A DNA stretch of 25,408 nucleotides from UBA10677 sp045654245 (lineage in GTDB: Bacteria; Bacillota; Clostridia; Christensenellales; Pumilibacteraceae), in assembly GCA_045654245.1 (NCBI GenBank), contig JAZOMX010000042.1:1-25408 (forward strand), in the 5' to 3' direction. The notes beneath the pieces are model-generated. The model was not told the DNA's origin. It saw only the letters and a list, made by a program, of their open reading frames with translations, and did not search any database. Made by a program: the position numbers and the translations under genes. Shown one piece after another: positions 6,031 through 14,039 of this stretch (position 1 is the stretch's first letter; each line of letters opens with the position of its first letter).

Positions 6031-7671
6031 TTATTCTAGCGATACGATATAGTAATACAAGGGTTGACCGCCAAAGTGAACGTCCACGTCACACATAGGA
6101 TATTTATCAGCAACGGCAGACGCAACCTCGCCGGCTTCCTCTTCGCTTACGTTATTTCCAAAGTAAAGCGTTACGGTGGAAATTTCGTCATCCATCATAT
6201 CGTCAACCAGTTTAATCGTTACTTCGTTTACGTTCTCGCCTTTTGCAACGATTTTCTTGGAGTTGATGCCGATAATATCGCCTTCCTTGAGGTCAAAATC
6301 GTCGATTTGCGTACTGCGAACGGCGTAAGTAACTTGACCTGCCTTAACGTACTGCATAGCCTCGTTCATATTCTCTTCGTTATTTGCAACGGTATCCTCG
6401 GGGTTAAACGCAAGTACTGCGGATAAACCTTGCGGAACGTTTCTAGACGGAATAATATGAAGTTTACGCTTAGAAAGTGCTTTTGCTTGCTCTGCAGCAA
6501 GGATAATATTCTTATTGTTTGGAATTACGAATACGTCCTTAGCCATAACTTTATCGCACGCTTTTGCGATATCGTCAGCGCTAGGATTCATAGTTTGACC
6601 ACCCTCAATAATATAATCAACGAGTAAATCCTTAAAAATCGTAGATAACCCCTCGCCAGCACACACCGAAACGATACCAAAAGGCTTTAATTCCTCTTTT
6701 CTTTGTCCGATAAGCGCGCGATTTTGCTCGAGCATATTCTCAATCTTAACTTTATCAAGTTCACCTAACTGCAAAGCGTAAGAAAGCGCAAGACCAGGGT
6801 CGTTAGTATGAACGTGAATTTTTACGAAGGATAGGTCACCGATTACCAAAACGCTATCGCCAATCGCCATAAGGTTTTCACGAAGTTTATCAATATCTGC
6901 CTCCGTAGTCTTTTTATGGAGATTTACGATAAAGAATTCGGTACAATAGCCAAATTCGATTTCAGCAAGGTCATTATAGTCAAAATGACTTTTTTCACTA
7001 TACTTATCTTCAACGATTTGTACTTTATCGTCAAAAGCAAGAGAAACGTCCTCCGTTCCTAGTAAAACGTGATAGAAACCTTGGAATACTACCAAAAGTC
7101 CTCTTCCACCAGCGTCAACGACACCAGCCTTTTGAAGTACGGGGAGCATTTCGGGCGTCTTTTTAAGCATTTCCTCGCCCGCCTCAATCACTTGATTGAA
7201 GAAATCGTCAACCGCAATACTCTTTTTCGTTATTTTCTCGGCAGCCTCGCTCATTGCTCTAACTACCGTAAGAATCGTTCCCTCTTTAGGTTTTGTTACC
7301 GCCTTATAAGCAACTTCCGTTCCTTTAACCAAAGCCTTCGCAAAATGCTTTGCGGTAATATCACCCTCGCACGCAGACAATACGTCCGACATACCTTTTA
7401 TTATTTGACTTAATATAACTCCGCTATTTCCTCTAGCGCCTCGTAGTGCGCCTTTTGCCATCGCTCCGCAAAGAGCGTCAACATTGTTCGTCGAACAAGC
7501 CGTAACTTCTTTTGCCGCCGAGAACATCGTAAGCGACATATTAGTTCCGGTATCTCCGTCGGGAACTGGAAAAACGTTTAATGAATCCACATATTCTTTA
7601 TTTATATCAAGGAGTTTTGCTCCGTTTAAAAACATCTTGCGTAGCAATGCTCCGTTAATGGCTTTTTGCAT
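6031..7671 (-). CDS. fakA: DAK2/DegV-type fatty acid kinase subunit FakA (YloV)
   Basis: A 546-aa protein of the YloV/FakA family. In Staphylococcus FakA is the ATP-binding subunit that phosphorylates fatty acids held by FakB (DegV-fold) proteins, feeding exogenous fatty acids into phospholipids. The N-terminal DhaL/DAK2 domain (about 8-200) has the nucleotide-metal motif VPDGDTGTNM (36-45) and a Gly-rich ARGNSGVILSQ segment. The central region and C-terminal domain complete the family's usual length. No FakB is in the window. An excellent GGAGG precedes the ATG. It lies 36 nt after asp23, the order seen for yloU-yloV in Bacillus, and is followed by a terminator. The kinase assignment comes from the family; the local context alone does not show the substrate. 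Confidence 0.9.
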   Translation of the reverse strand: MQKAINGALLRKMFLNGAKLLDINKEYVDSLNVFPVPDGDTGTNMSLTMFSAAKEVTACSTNNVDALCGAMAKGALRGARGNSGVILSQIIKGMSDVLSACEGDITAKHFAKALVKGTEVAYKAVTKPKEGTILTVVRAMSEAAEKITKKSIAVDDFFNQVIEAGEEMLKKTPEMLPVLQKAGVVDAGGRGLLVVFQGFYHVLLGTEDVSLAFDDKVQIVEDKYSEKSHFDYNDLAEIEFGYCTEFFIVNLHKKTTEADIDKLRENLMAIGDSVLVIGDLSFVKIHVHTNDPGLALSYALQLGELDKVKIENMLEQNRALIGQRKEELKPFGIVSVCAGEGLSTIFKDLLVDYIIEGGQTMNPSADDIAKACDKVMAKDVFVIPNNKNIILAAEQAKALSKRKLHIIPSRNVPQGLSAVLAFNPEDTVANNEENMNEAMQYVKAGQVTYAVRSTQIDDFDLKEGDIIGINSKKIVAKGENVNEVTIKLVDDMMDDEISTVTLYFGNNVSEEEAGEVASAVADKYPMCDVDVHFGGQPLYYYIVSLE

Positions 7672-7707
7672 CTTATCCTCCGATAATTTTCCGTATTAAA
7701 ACCGCGC

Positions 7708-8058
7708 CTAAACGCGAATACCAATCACGTTTACGTTGACCGTATCAACGACCATACCTGTAAACTTTTCAACGTCGTATTTAACAGTTTTTTTCAGCGT
7801 TTGTGCTACGGCGTCAATAGACACTCCGTATTTCATAACGACGTATAAATCAATGAATATTCTATCTCCGTTAGTGAGCACGCGAACTCCGCGCGACACC
7901 TTCTTCTTTCTCAACAATTCCGAGACGCTATCAGATAATCTCTTCGGTACGAGGTCCACGATACCGTAACACTCGAGAGCAGAACTTCCCGCGACTTCAG
8001 CAATTGCGTCTTCAGTAACGGTAATGCGCCCGTAAGCGTTGACTGTATTTACGCTCAT
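7708..8058 (-). CDS. Asp23/Gls24 family envelope stress protein (YloU-like)
   Basis: A 116-aa Asp23-domain protein. Family members are abundant, membrane-associated stress proteins of Gram-positive bacteria; some are tethered at the membrane through partners. The start GRITVTEDAIAEVAGSSALECYGI, central GVRVLTNGDRIFIDLYVVMKYG and the C-terminal VDTVNVNVIGIRV are the characteristic blocks. There is no signal peptide or membrane segment. It has a strong AGGAGGTT ribosome site and its own SigA promoter, divergent from rpmB. The yloU-yloV arrangement beside rpmB is conserved across Bacillota, but why an Asp23 protein accompanies a fatty acid kinase is not known; membrane homeostasis is a reasonable guess. 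Confidence 0.92.
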   Translation of the reverse strand: MSVNTVNAYGRITVTEDAIAEVAGSSALECYGIVDLVPKRLSDSVSELLRKKKVSRGVRVLTNGDRIFIDLYVVMKYGVSIDAVAQTLKKTVKYDVEKFTGMVVDTVNVNVIGIRV

Positions 8059-8098
8059 AGAACCTCCTCAAAGCAATTATATGTAAACGCACATTATC

Positions 8099-8127
8099 AT
8101 TTTAACTTAATTTTATAAATAAATCAA
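8099..8127 (-). promoter_or_regulatory. SigA promoter of asp23-fakA
   Basis: TTGATT (8122-8127), a 17-nt spacer and TAAAAT (8099-8104) on the minus strand. Transcription should start near 8092, with a leader of about 35 nt that ends in AGGAGGTT before the ATG. Confidence 0.8.
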
Positions 8128-8238
8128 GGATTTTTACAAGGTTTTGAGAATTTTTTATTATTAGATGTCCTTTTTCTATATATATAATGCGTGTTTTTGT
8201 AAAAAAAATATTTTTTTCGTAAAATCACGCGTTTTTGC

Positions 8239-8267
8239 TTGCATTGAATCGCAAAAAGTGATATAGT
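8239..8267 (+). promoter_or_regulatory. SigA promoter of rpmB
   Basis: TTGCAT (8239-8244), a 17-nt spacer and TATAGT (8262-8267) on the plus strand. Transcription should begin near 8274. The promoter is about 135 bp from the divergent asp23 promoter; no shared operator is evident between them, only A/T-rich sequence. Confidence 0.8.
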
Positions 8268-8307
8268 ATTCGGGTAAGTCAATTTTCACTCTTTCGGAGG
8301 TGTTATT

Positions 8308-8493
8308 ATGAGTAAATTTTGTGCAGTATGCGGTAAAGGCAAAGTAAGCGGTAACAACGTAAGCCACTCCAACCGTCACACCAAGCGTACTTTTAGCGCT
8401 AATCTTCATAAGGCTAACGGTCAAATAGAAGGACTTAAAGCAAACGAGTACATTTGTACTAGATGCTTGAGAACTCTTAACAAAGAAGATTAA
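8308..8493 (+). CDS. rpmB: 50S ribosomal protein L28
   Basis: A 61-aa large-subunit ribosomal protein. The opening MSKFCAVCGKGKVSGNNVSHSNRHTKRTFSANL is the standard L28 block. It is the zinc-ribbon (C+) form: C5 and C8 near the start, and the C-x2-C pair in YICTRCLRTL near the end. Length is normal. The Shine-Dalgarno GGAGGTG is strong. It is transcribed alone on the plus strand, divergent from asp23 and convergent with spoVM, the same placement as in Bacillus. An open frame of 109 codons on the opposite strand (8176-8505) is a shadow. Confidence 0.97.
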   Translation: MSKFCAVCGKGKVSGNNVSHSNRHTKRTFSANLHKANGQIEGLKANEYICTRCLRTLNKED

Positions 8494-8517
8494 GTTTTTT
8501 CTCAATTAAAAAGCGAG

Positions 8518-8547
8518 AAAGAGCCGTTTTTTCTACGGCTCTTTTTT
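8518..8547 (+). terminator. Intrinsic terminator of rpmB
   Basis: A perfect 10-bp stem, AAAGAGCCGT (8518-8527) with ACGGCTCTTT (8535-8544), has a 7-nt loop and a T tract to 8547. On the minus strand the stem is followed by CTCGCTTTTT, so it may also stop the spoVM operon. Confidence 0.9.
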
Positions 8548-8557
8548 GTGTTCTTTT

Positions 8558-8600
8558 CGCCGTCACGCACCATTTTTGCGACGGCGTTTTTATTTTCTTT
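8558..8600 (+). terminator. Second hairpin between rpmB and spoVM
   Basis: CGCCGTC-A-CGCA (8558-8569) pairs with TGCGACGGCG (8577-8586) with one bulged A. TTTTTATTTTCTTT follows on the plus strand. As a backup terminator its tail covers the end of spoVM. No T tract follows on the minus strand. Confidence 0.6.
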
Positions 8601-8661
8601 TAGTAAGTATGGAAACGATTTTGCCAAGCGGACGGGGCAATTTTATACAGATAATTTTCAT
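8590..8661 (-). CDS. spoVM: Stage V sporulation protein SpoVM (microprotein)
   Basis: A 23-codon gene that standard length cut-offs miss. The peptide opens MKIICIKLPRPLGKIVSIL and ends in TKRK. Bacillus subtilis SpoVM opens MKFYTIKLPKFLGGIVRAML, so the shared frame is MKxxxIKLPxxLGxIVxxx, including the helix-breaking proline at position 9. In Bacillus this amphipathic helix recognises the convex forespore membrane, recruits SpoIVA to build the coat, and is linked to FtsH. Here the same amphipathic pattern (I, L, L, I, V, I, L on one face; K and R on the other) is seen. AGGAGAAGG precedes the ATG and overlaps the thiN stop, 12 nt away. Position after thiN and facing rpmB is exactly that of spoVM in Bacillus. 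I saw no clear SigE promoter in the 3' end of thiN. Confidence 0.9.
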   Translation of the reverse strand: MKIICIKLPRPLGKIVSILTKRK

Positions 8662-8673
8662 TTTCCTTCTCCT

Positions 8674-9291
8674 CTATTCGTTTTGGATAAAGACGAGAAG
8701 TTCCCCCTTGCACTCGACCTTAATTTTATCACTTTGAGCCTCGTTTGAGATTCCCAAAATATGCTGTCTATTAAGAGTTACTTCACGCATAGGATACTTA
8801 AGTCCTTCCGTAAGTATTATATGCGCGTCGCGATAAAATGGTACTAGCGACACAGTTGCACCTATTTTTACTTTCTTTTCAATCACGCCACTCTCTAGCG
8901 TGACGATAAAACCTTCGCCGATAAGCGACGCTTCGACCCCCAAATTCTTTGCGAGCAGTAATAGCGATAGATTAGAATAAAAATGGTCTGGTCTTCCACC
9001 GAAAGCGCCGTAAATCACAATGCTTTTAGCACCTTTTTCTACCGCTAATTCAACCGCCAAATGTCCGTCGGTAAAATCTTTTTCAGGCGGAAAAACGAGC
9101 GTTTCAATCCCATTTTCGACGCTAGAAATCGGGCAACTGTCAAAGTCGCCCAAAACTACGGACGGAGTTACCACTCCCTTAAGATACGAATACGCTCCGT
9201 CAGCACAAAGAATTATCGCATCCGAAAAATCAATCTTATCTAGTTCATTTTTTTTCGGCGGAGTTCCATTTAGAAATATTATTGCTCTCAT
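8674..9291 (-). CDS. thiN: Thiamine pyrophosphokinase
   Basis: Transfers pyrophosphate from ATP to thiamine to give thiamine diphosphate, allowing use of salvaged thiamine. The 205-aa protein has the family blocks: ILCADGAYSYL near residue 30, VLGDFDS near 50, FPPEKDFTDGHLAVELA, and VIYGAFGGRPDHFYSNLSLL, which build the active site at the dimer interface. A C-terminal beta domain follows. The ATG overlaps the rpe stop by 4 nt (ATGA), which implies translational coupling. The TAG stop lies within the Shine-Dalgarno region of spoVM. The order rpe-thiN-spoVM is conserved in Bacillota. No thiamine riboswitch is visible, consistent with expression as part of the long operon. Confidence 0.95.
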   Translation of the reverse strand: MRAIIFLNGTPPKKNELDKIDFSDAIILCADGAYSYLKGVVTPSVVLGDFDSCPISSVENGIETLVFPPEKDFTDGHLAVELAVEKGAKSIVIYGAFGGRPDHFYSNLSLLLLAKNLGVEASLIGEGFIVTLESGVIEKKVKIGATVSLVPFYRDAHIILTEGLKYPMREVTLNRQHILGISNEAQSDKIKVECKGELLVFIQNE

Positions 9292-9947
9292 ACTCTTGAA
9301 TTTTTAATTCCCTTTATCGCCTCGACTGGATTTGGAGCCTCAAAAACGGCAGTACCAGCAACAACGGCATCTGCTCCCGCATCCCAAATTTGTCCTGCGT
9401 TGCCAGTCCCTATTCCGCCATCAACCTCAATTATCGTATCAAGATTTCTGCGTTTAATCTCAGCGGAAATCTTTTTAATTTTATCAAGCGCGCTAGGAAT
9501 AAATTTCTGCCCCCCAAAGCCCGGATAAACACTCATAACCAAAACCATATCAGCCTTATCTAAATACGGAAATACAGCCTCGGCAGGCGTATCGGGACTT
9601 ATAGCAATACCACTCTTTACTCCCTTTGAGCGTATAAAATCAAGCGTATAAGCAAGCGCCGTCGTAGATTCATAATGGATTGTAAGGTAATCCGCTCCAC
9701 ACTCGATAAACTCGCTTGCGTAACGCTCGGGACGAGTTACCATAAGATGCACGTCGAGGGGTAATCTCGTATATTTTCTAATAGTCTTTACCATTCTTTG
9801 TCCAAACGAAATATTAGGCACGAAAACGCCGTCCATTACGTCGAGGTGAAACATATCCGCCCCTGCTTTTTCAACTCGTTCTAAGTCTCTTTGTACGTTA
9901 CAAAAATCAGCCGCCAAAACGGAGGGCGCAACTATAAATTTACTCAT
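9288..9947 (-). CDS. rpe: Ribulose-phosphate 3-epimerase
   Basis: Interconverts D-ribulose 5-phosphate and D-xylulose 5-phosphate in the pentose phosphate pathway. The 219-aa TIM-barrel protein has APSVLAADF at the start, FHLDVMDGVFVPNISFG with metal-binding H34 and catalytic D36, DVHLMVTRPERY with the second metal His, SVYPGFGGQKF as the phosphate loop, and IEVDGGI with the second catalytic Asp. Length is normal. AAAAGGAG precedes the ATG at 7-8 nt, and rsgA ends 2 nt upstream. Confidence 0.97.
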   Translation of the reverse strand: MSKFIVAPSVLAADFCNVQRDLERVEKAGADMFHLDVMDGVFVPNISFGQRMVKTIRKYTRLPLDVHLMVTRPERYASEFIECGADYLTIHYESTTALAYTLDFIRSKGVKSGIAISPDTPAEAVFPYLDKADMVLVMSVYPGFGGQKFIPSALDKIKKISAEIKRRNLDTIIEVDGGIGTGNAGQIWDAGADAVVAGTAVFEAPNPVEAIKGIKNSRV

Positions 9948-9949
9948 TT

Positions 9950-10819
9950 TTATCTCCTTTTTTTATAGTTTTGTTTGCTTTCTTCAAAAATCTTTAGATA
10001 TCTTTCATATTTATTCTTATCAATTTCGCCACGCTCGACGGCGCGTTTTACTGCGCAATCAGGCTCGCTAGTGTGAGTACACGGATGGAATTTACAATCG
10101 TCGGCAAAACGAACGAAATCGTCGTAATAAGTCCAAATATTCATATACTCTTCTTCAGTAGCGTCAAGCATAGAAAATCCCGGAGTATCGATAAAATAAA
10201 AGCCCTCGGGAGAACGCAATATCGTCGCCGAAGTCGTAGTGTTTTTACCTCTTCCGATTTTCTCACTCACCTCGCCAGTTTCCATAATCTTCTCGCCCAA
10301 AATAGCGTTCGAAAGCGTAGATTTTCCAACGGCAGACTGCCCGGCAAAACAAACGAGTTTTCCCTTTATAACGCTTATAAGTTCACTCACTTCGCCAGTA
10401 AGCGCAGTCGTCGATACGATATCGCTTACTTCGTTTTTATATTGCGCCTTAATTTCGTCGAGAGTCACTCCCCCAAGGTCAGTTTTATTCAAGCAAATTA
10501 CACAATCAATTCCAGCGCGCTTACAGTTAATAATCATCTTGTCGATTAAAAACCAGTCGATTTCAGGCTTGGGAGCGATTACTAACACGATTATATCAAT
10601 ATTTGCAACGGCAGGTCTAATTAGCGAATTACGGCGTTTTTGCACGCTTGATATTACTTTTTCGCCTCGCTCTTCGGCTAAAGATACGAAGTCTCCTACC
10701 AAAATTTCACCGTCTCGCTTAAGTTTACCCCTTGCCTTTACGGTAATAATCTTTCCGTTTTCATCAATCTCGAAAGTTCCAGATTTATGTTTCATTACCC
10801 TGAAAAAGCCGTTCGTCAT
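9950..10819 (-). CDS. rsgA: Small ribosomal subunit biogenesis GTPase RsgA
   Basis: Circularly permuted GTPase that checks late maturation of the 30S subunit. The 289-aa protein has an N-terminal OB-fold (1-65) and the permuted order of GTPase motifs: NKTD (111-114) first, then the P-loop GQSAVGKS (160-167) and DTPGF (211-215). A zinc site follows with C242, C247, H249 and C255 in CKFHPCTHTSEPDC. Start MTNGFF has GGAGGAGC upstream. Its ATG overlaps the rlmN stop by 4 nt. In many Bacillota the prpC-prkC phosphatase/kinase pair sits between rlmN and rsgA, and RsgA is a substrate of PrkC in Bacillus; here the two genes are fused edge to edge with no room for the pair. Confidence 0.97.
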   Translation of the reverse strand: MTNGFFRVMKHKSGTFEIDENGKIITVKARGKLKRDGEILVGDFVSLAEERGEKVISSVQKRRNSLIRPAVANIDIIVLVIAPKPEIDWFLIDKMIINCKRAGIDCVICLNKTDLGGVTLDEIKAQYKNEVSDIVSTTALTGEVSELISVIKGKLVCFAGQSAVGKSTLSNAILGEKIMETGEVSEKIGRGKNTTTSATILRSPEGFYFIDTPGFSMLDATEEEYMNIWTYYDDFVRFADDCKFHPCTHTSEPDCAVKRAVERGEIDKNKYERYLKIFEESKQNYKKRR

Positions 10820-11862
10820 TTTTTCGCTCCTCCAAGATAACTACGGCGAAGTTGTCCGCACGCGCCTCCAACGTCCGCTCCCTTAGACTTTCTTATCGTA
10901 GCGCTTACGCCCATATCGATAAGTTTTTTCATAAATCTCTCGCCCTCTTCTTTAGTGCACCCCTTAAGATTTTTTTCTTTTACGGGGTTTAGCGGGATTA
11001 GATTTATATGACACGGAAAACCTTTTAATAGTTCGGACAACCTTTTTGCATCAAAATGGTTAATATTCTCACCCTTTATCATAGTGTACTCAAAGATTAC
11101 CCGTCTTCCAGTCTTTTCAAAATAATACTTTGCACTATCAATCAGTTCGTTCATAGTGTACTTGTTGGCAATCGGCATAATTCTACGCCTAGCCTCGTCA
11201 GAACTTGCGTGCAACGAAAAAGTTAGAGTAACCGAAAAACCGTCGTCGGCAAGCCGTCTAACGTTTTCAAGTATTCCACAGGTAGATAACGATATGTTTC
11301 TCTCGCTAATGTTTAACCCGTCTGGAGATGATAAAAGGCGAATAAATTTCGTTACTTCGTCGTAATTATCAAGCGGTTCTCCGCTACCCATAAGAACGAC
11401 GTTAGTTACCGCTCGTTTATCTTTAGTTCCTCCTGCGTCACGGTTTACACACAACACCTGAGAAAGAATTTCGCCCGCCGTCAAATTACGAACTAATCCA
11501 CCTATTCCCGACGCGCAAAAAGCACAACCCATACGGCAACCGACTTGCGTTGATACGCACAAAGTATTCCCGTAAGATTGTTTCATAAACGCTCCCTCGA
11601 TAATATTTCCGTCGGAAAGCGAATACAAATATTTTACCGTTCCGTCAACGGAAGTTAGTTTCTTTTCTATCTTAACGCAACGGGCAATATACTTTTCTTT
11701 AAGTGCATCACGAAGAGACTGCGGAATATTGCTCATTTCTTCGTAATCGTTATACCTTACGATATGCTCGTATATTTGTTTTGCCCTATACGACGGCACG
11801 GAAAATTCTTCCGTAAGCACGGAAGTAAGTTCTTCTTTAGTTAACGATGCTAATGCCGTCAT
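10816..11862 (-). CDS. rlmN: Dual-specificity rRNA/tRNA adenine-C2 methyltransferase RlmN
   Basis: Radical-SAM enzyme that methylates C2 of A2503 in 23S rRNA and, in some bacteria, A37 of certain tRNAs. The cluster cysteines are C109, C113 and C116 in GCRMGCAFCASG. The methyl-carrying C335 lies in GGACGQLR near the C-terminus; both this and the radical-SAM set are needed for the ping-pong mechanism. SGEPLDNYDEV and FSLHASSDEARRRIMPI are further family blocks. Length (348 aa) is normal. AAGGAG lies 6 nt before the ATG, which overlaps the rsmB stop by 4 nt. Confidence 0.97.
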   Translation of the reverse strand: MTALASLTKEELTSVLTEEFSVPSYRAKQIYEHIVRYNDYEEMSNIPQSLRDALKEKYIARCVKIEKKLTSVDGTVKYLYSLSDGNIIEGAFMKQSYGNTLCVSTQVGCRMGCAFCASGIGGLVRNLTAGEILSQVLCVNRDAGGTKDKRAVTNVVLMGSGEPLDNYDEVTKFIRLLSSPDGLNISERNISLSTCGILENVRRLADDGFSVTLTFSLHASSDEARRRIMPIANKYTMNELIDSAKYYFEKTGRRVIFEYTMIKGENINHFDAKRLSELLKGFPCHINLIPLNPVKEKNLKGCTKEEGERFMKKLIDMGVSATIRKSKGADVGGACGQLRRSYLGGAKK

Positions 11863-13130
11863 TTAGTTCTCCTTAATTTTGCAACGAAAAATCCATCACA
11901 ACCCGCTTTATGCGGATATAATCGCACGAACCCGTCACCGTCCGCCGTTACGCCTTCCGCCATTCCTTTGACAAGTTCAAACTGCGGATGCGTTTTTAAA
12001 AACTCCGTCACTATATCCTCGTTCTCCTCTCTAAGTATCGTGCAAGTCGAATAGTTAAGAGTTCCACCTATTTTCACATACTTTGCTGAAGTCTCTAAAA
12101 TACTGCGCTGAATAGCAGTAAGCGAGGCTATATCTTCGGGCTTTCTTGAAAGCAATATATCCGGTTTAGAATAAATTACGCCTATGCCACTACAAGGCAC
12201 GTCGCAAATTACGCAATCGAATTTTTCCACAAAATCTTCTCGTAATTTGGTTGCGTCGTTTACCGTAGCCGTAATTTTTTCGCCCATACGGTTCGCATAC
12301 GCCTTAATTAATTCAACTCTATGAGGGTGAATATCGCAAGCGGTAACTTCTCCGCCCGTTAAAAAGGCAATATATACAGCCTTTCCCCCAGGAGCGGAAC
12401 AAGTATCGAGAATTTTTGCGCCGTTTTCAACCCCCTCTGCGTAATATTTCGTAGCCAAAATACTAGATAGCGATTGAATAGTAAACTGATTAGGCTTAAG
12501 CAACGATATTTGCTCGTGCGTTAGGTAATATCCGCTAACGCTCTTTTGCGCCGTCGGTACGATTTTTTCAAAGTCTTCGCCACGAAGAACTCGCTCGTTT
12601 AACCTTATATGCGTTTTCTCGGTAAGGCTAGCCGACAAAAATGAAACCGTAAAATCTTTACCTTTTTGCTCAATCAATTTCTTTACTATCCACTCGGGAC
12701 AAGAATAGTTAACGGAAATTTCTTTGACTATATTTTTGTCCTTTATGGGTAAAACTACGGCGGTAGATGCCCGAAGAACAGCGTTTACTAACCCCGATAG
12801 TCCTTTTTTACCAAGTTTTTTTGTAAGGGCTACTTGGGTAGAAATTACGGCATAATCAGGCACTTCCATATATCGCAACATATAAAAGCCCATTTTGAGC
12901 ACCGTGCGAATAATTTGTTTGGGGCGTTTGTCGGTAAGACACGATAAAATATAGTCTAGTTGCGTGTTCTTTGCTAGCACTCCGTAAAAAAGGCGAGTAA
13001 CGAATGCTTTATCCCTACCGTCTGGTATTTGATTAAGCGTTTTGTTAAGTTCTATCGCCGAATACGCACCATCCGTAAAAACCTTACTCAAAAGGCGAGC
13101 CGTTATTAAATTTCTCTCTATAGTCTCCAC
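11859..13130 (-). CDS. rsmB: 16S rRNA m5C967 methyltransferase RsmB
   Basis: SAM-dependent enzyme that makes 5-methylcytosine at position 967 of 16S rRNA. The 423-aa chain has an N-terminal NusB-like RNA-binding domain (about 5-135) and a methyltransferase domain with DTCSAPGGK (242-250) as the SAM loop, CDVPCSG (309-315; C313) and NYSTCT (359-364; C363), the two cysteines used in the catalytic cycle. The start codon is GTG, placed immediately after the fmt stop with no gap. No good Shine-Dalgarno is seen, so translation probably depends on coupling with fmt. Confidence 0.96.
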   Translation of the reverse strand: METIERNLITARLLSKVFTDGAYSAIELNKTLNQIPDGRDKAFVTRLFYGVLAKNTQLDYILSCLTDKRPKQIIRTVLKMGFYMLRYMEVPDYAVISTQVALTKKLGKKGLSGLVNAVLRASTAVVLPIKDKNIVKEISVNYSCPEWIVKKLIEQKGKDFTVSFLSASLTEKTHIRLNERVLRGEDFEKIVPTAQKSVSGYYLTHEQISLLKPNQFTIQSLSSILATKYYAEGVENGAKILDTCSAPGGKAVYIAFLTGGEVTACDIHPHRVELIKAYANRMGEKITATVNDATKLREDFVEKFDCVICDVPCSGIGVIYSKPDILLSRKPEDIASLTAIQRSILETSAKYVKIGGTLNYSTCTILREENEDIVTEFLKTHPQFELVKGMAEGVTADGDGFVRLYPHKAGCDGFFVAKLRRTK

Positions 13131-14039
13131 TTACTCGAATTTGTCTCCAACAGCAATCTTTACTCCGTTCAAAAAGTCGGCAGTAGCCATTTTTTTCTTG
13201 CCACTCATTTGCAACTCGTTAATTTTTAGTGCGCCAACTCCACAAGCAACCACTAATTCTTTCTTTTGCGCGCGTAAAACTTCGCCGTCATTTCCCTCAA
13301 AATCAAGCGTTTCCGCATTGTAAATCTTAATCGGTGTTCCTTTATACGAACAAACGGCGTAGCCAAAACCACGCATCGTGTTTCTTATCTCGGTAGCCGA
13401 GCGAGAAAAATCAATCACACTCTCTTCTTTTTTTAGAGGCGGAGCAAAAGTCACCTTACTTTCGTCCTGTTTTATGGGCGTTATTTGTCCACTGATATAC
13501 TTATCTAAAGTTTCAATAAGCAAATTTGCGCCAATTTCGCTTAATTTACGATATAGGTCAGACACGTAGTCCCCATCTTCAATCGTGAGTTTTTCAATAG
13601 CCAAAATATCTCCGCTATCCATACCGATATCCGTTTTCATTATCGTAATTCCCGTTTCCGTTTTACCGTCGATTAAAGCGCGTTGAATAGGTGCACTACC
13701 TCTGTACTCAGGTAAAATCGAACCGTGCACGTTAATTACGCCAAGTGGAGCAATATCCAAAATTTCTTGCGACAAAATTTGACCGTAAGCGCAAGTTACC
13801 ATAATATCGGGACGGAGCGATTTTAAGGTCTCAACCCCGTCAACTCTAATCTTTTCAAACTGATAAACTTCAATTCCAAGCGATTTTGCCTCGCTTTTAA
13901 CCGCACCGTCAACGAAGTTGCCCTTTCTGTCCTTTTCCCTATCGGGCTGACAAACTACGGCTACGACTTCGTATCGCTCTGAAAGCGCCTTAAGCGATGG
14001 AATAGCAAAATCTGGAGTTCCGAGAAAAACTATCCGCAT
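13131..14039 (-). CDS. fmt: Methionyl-tRNA formyltransferase
   Basis: Formylates Met on initiator tRNA using 10-formyltetrahydrofolate. The 302-aa protein has the Rossmann-like N-terminal domain FLGTPDFAIPSLKAL (5-19) and the catalytic trio N103, H105 and D141 in NVHGSILPEYRGSAPIQRA and TDIGMDSGDIL. The smaller C-terminal tRNA-binding domain follows (about 205-300). Family members more often read NIHASLLP at the catalytic loop, so NVHGSILP is a mild variation with the catalytic residues kept. It overlaps def by 10 nt; pairing of formylation with deformylation is the usual arrangement. Confidence 0.96.
   Translation of the reverse strand: MRIVFLGTPDFAIPSLKALSERYEVVAVVCQPDREKDRKGNFVDGAVKSEAKSLGIEVYQFEKIRVDGVETLKSLRPDIMVTCAYGQILSQEILDIAPLGVINVHGSILPEYRGSAPIQRALIDGKTETGITIMKTDIGMDSGDILAIEKLTIEDGDYVSDLYRKLSEIGANLLIETLDKYISGQITPIKQDESKVTFAPPLKKEESVIDFSRSATEIRNTMRGFGYAVCSYKGTPIKIYNAETLDFEGNDGEVLRAQKKELVVACGVGALKINELQMSGKKKMATADFLNGVKIAVGDKFE

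Noticed and set aside
8176..8505. 109-codon minus-strand frame overlapping rpmB
   Set aside because: It covers the L28 gene and its promoter in antisense, and shows low-complexity translation in the A/T-rich leader.
10239..10886. 215-codon open frame on the plus strand
   Set aside because: It lies antisense to rsgA and rlmN, has no ribosome site and no recognisable motif. Its length follows from codon bias of the real genes.
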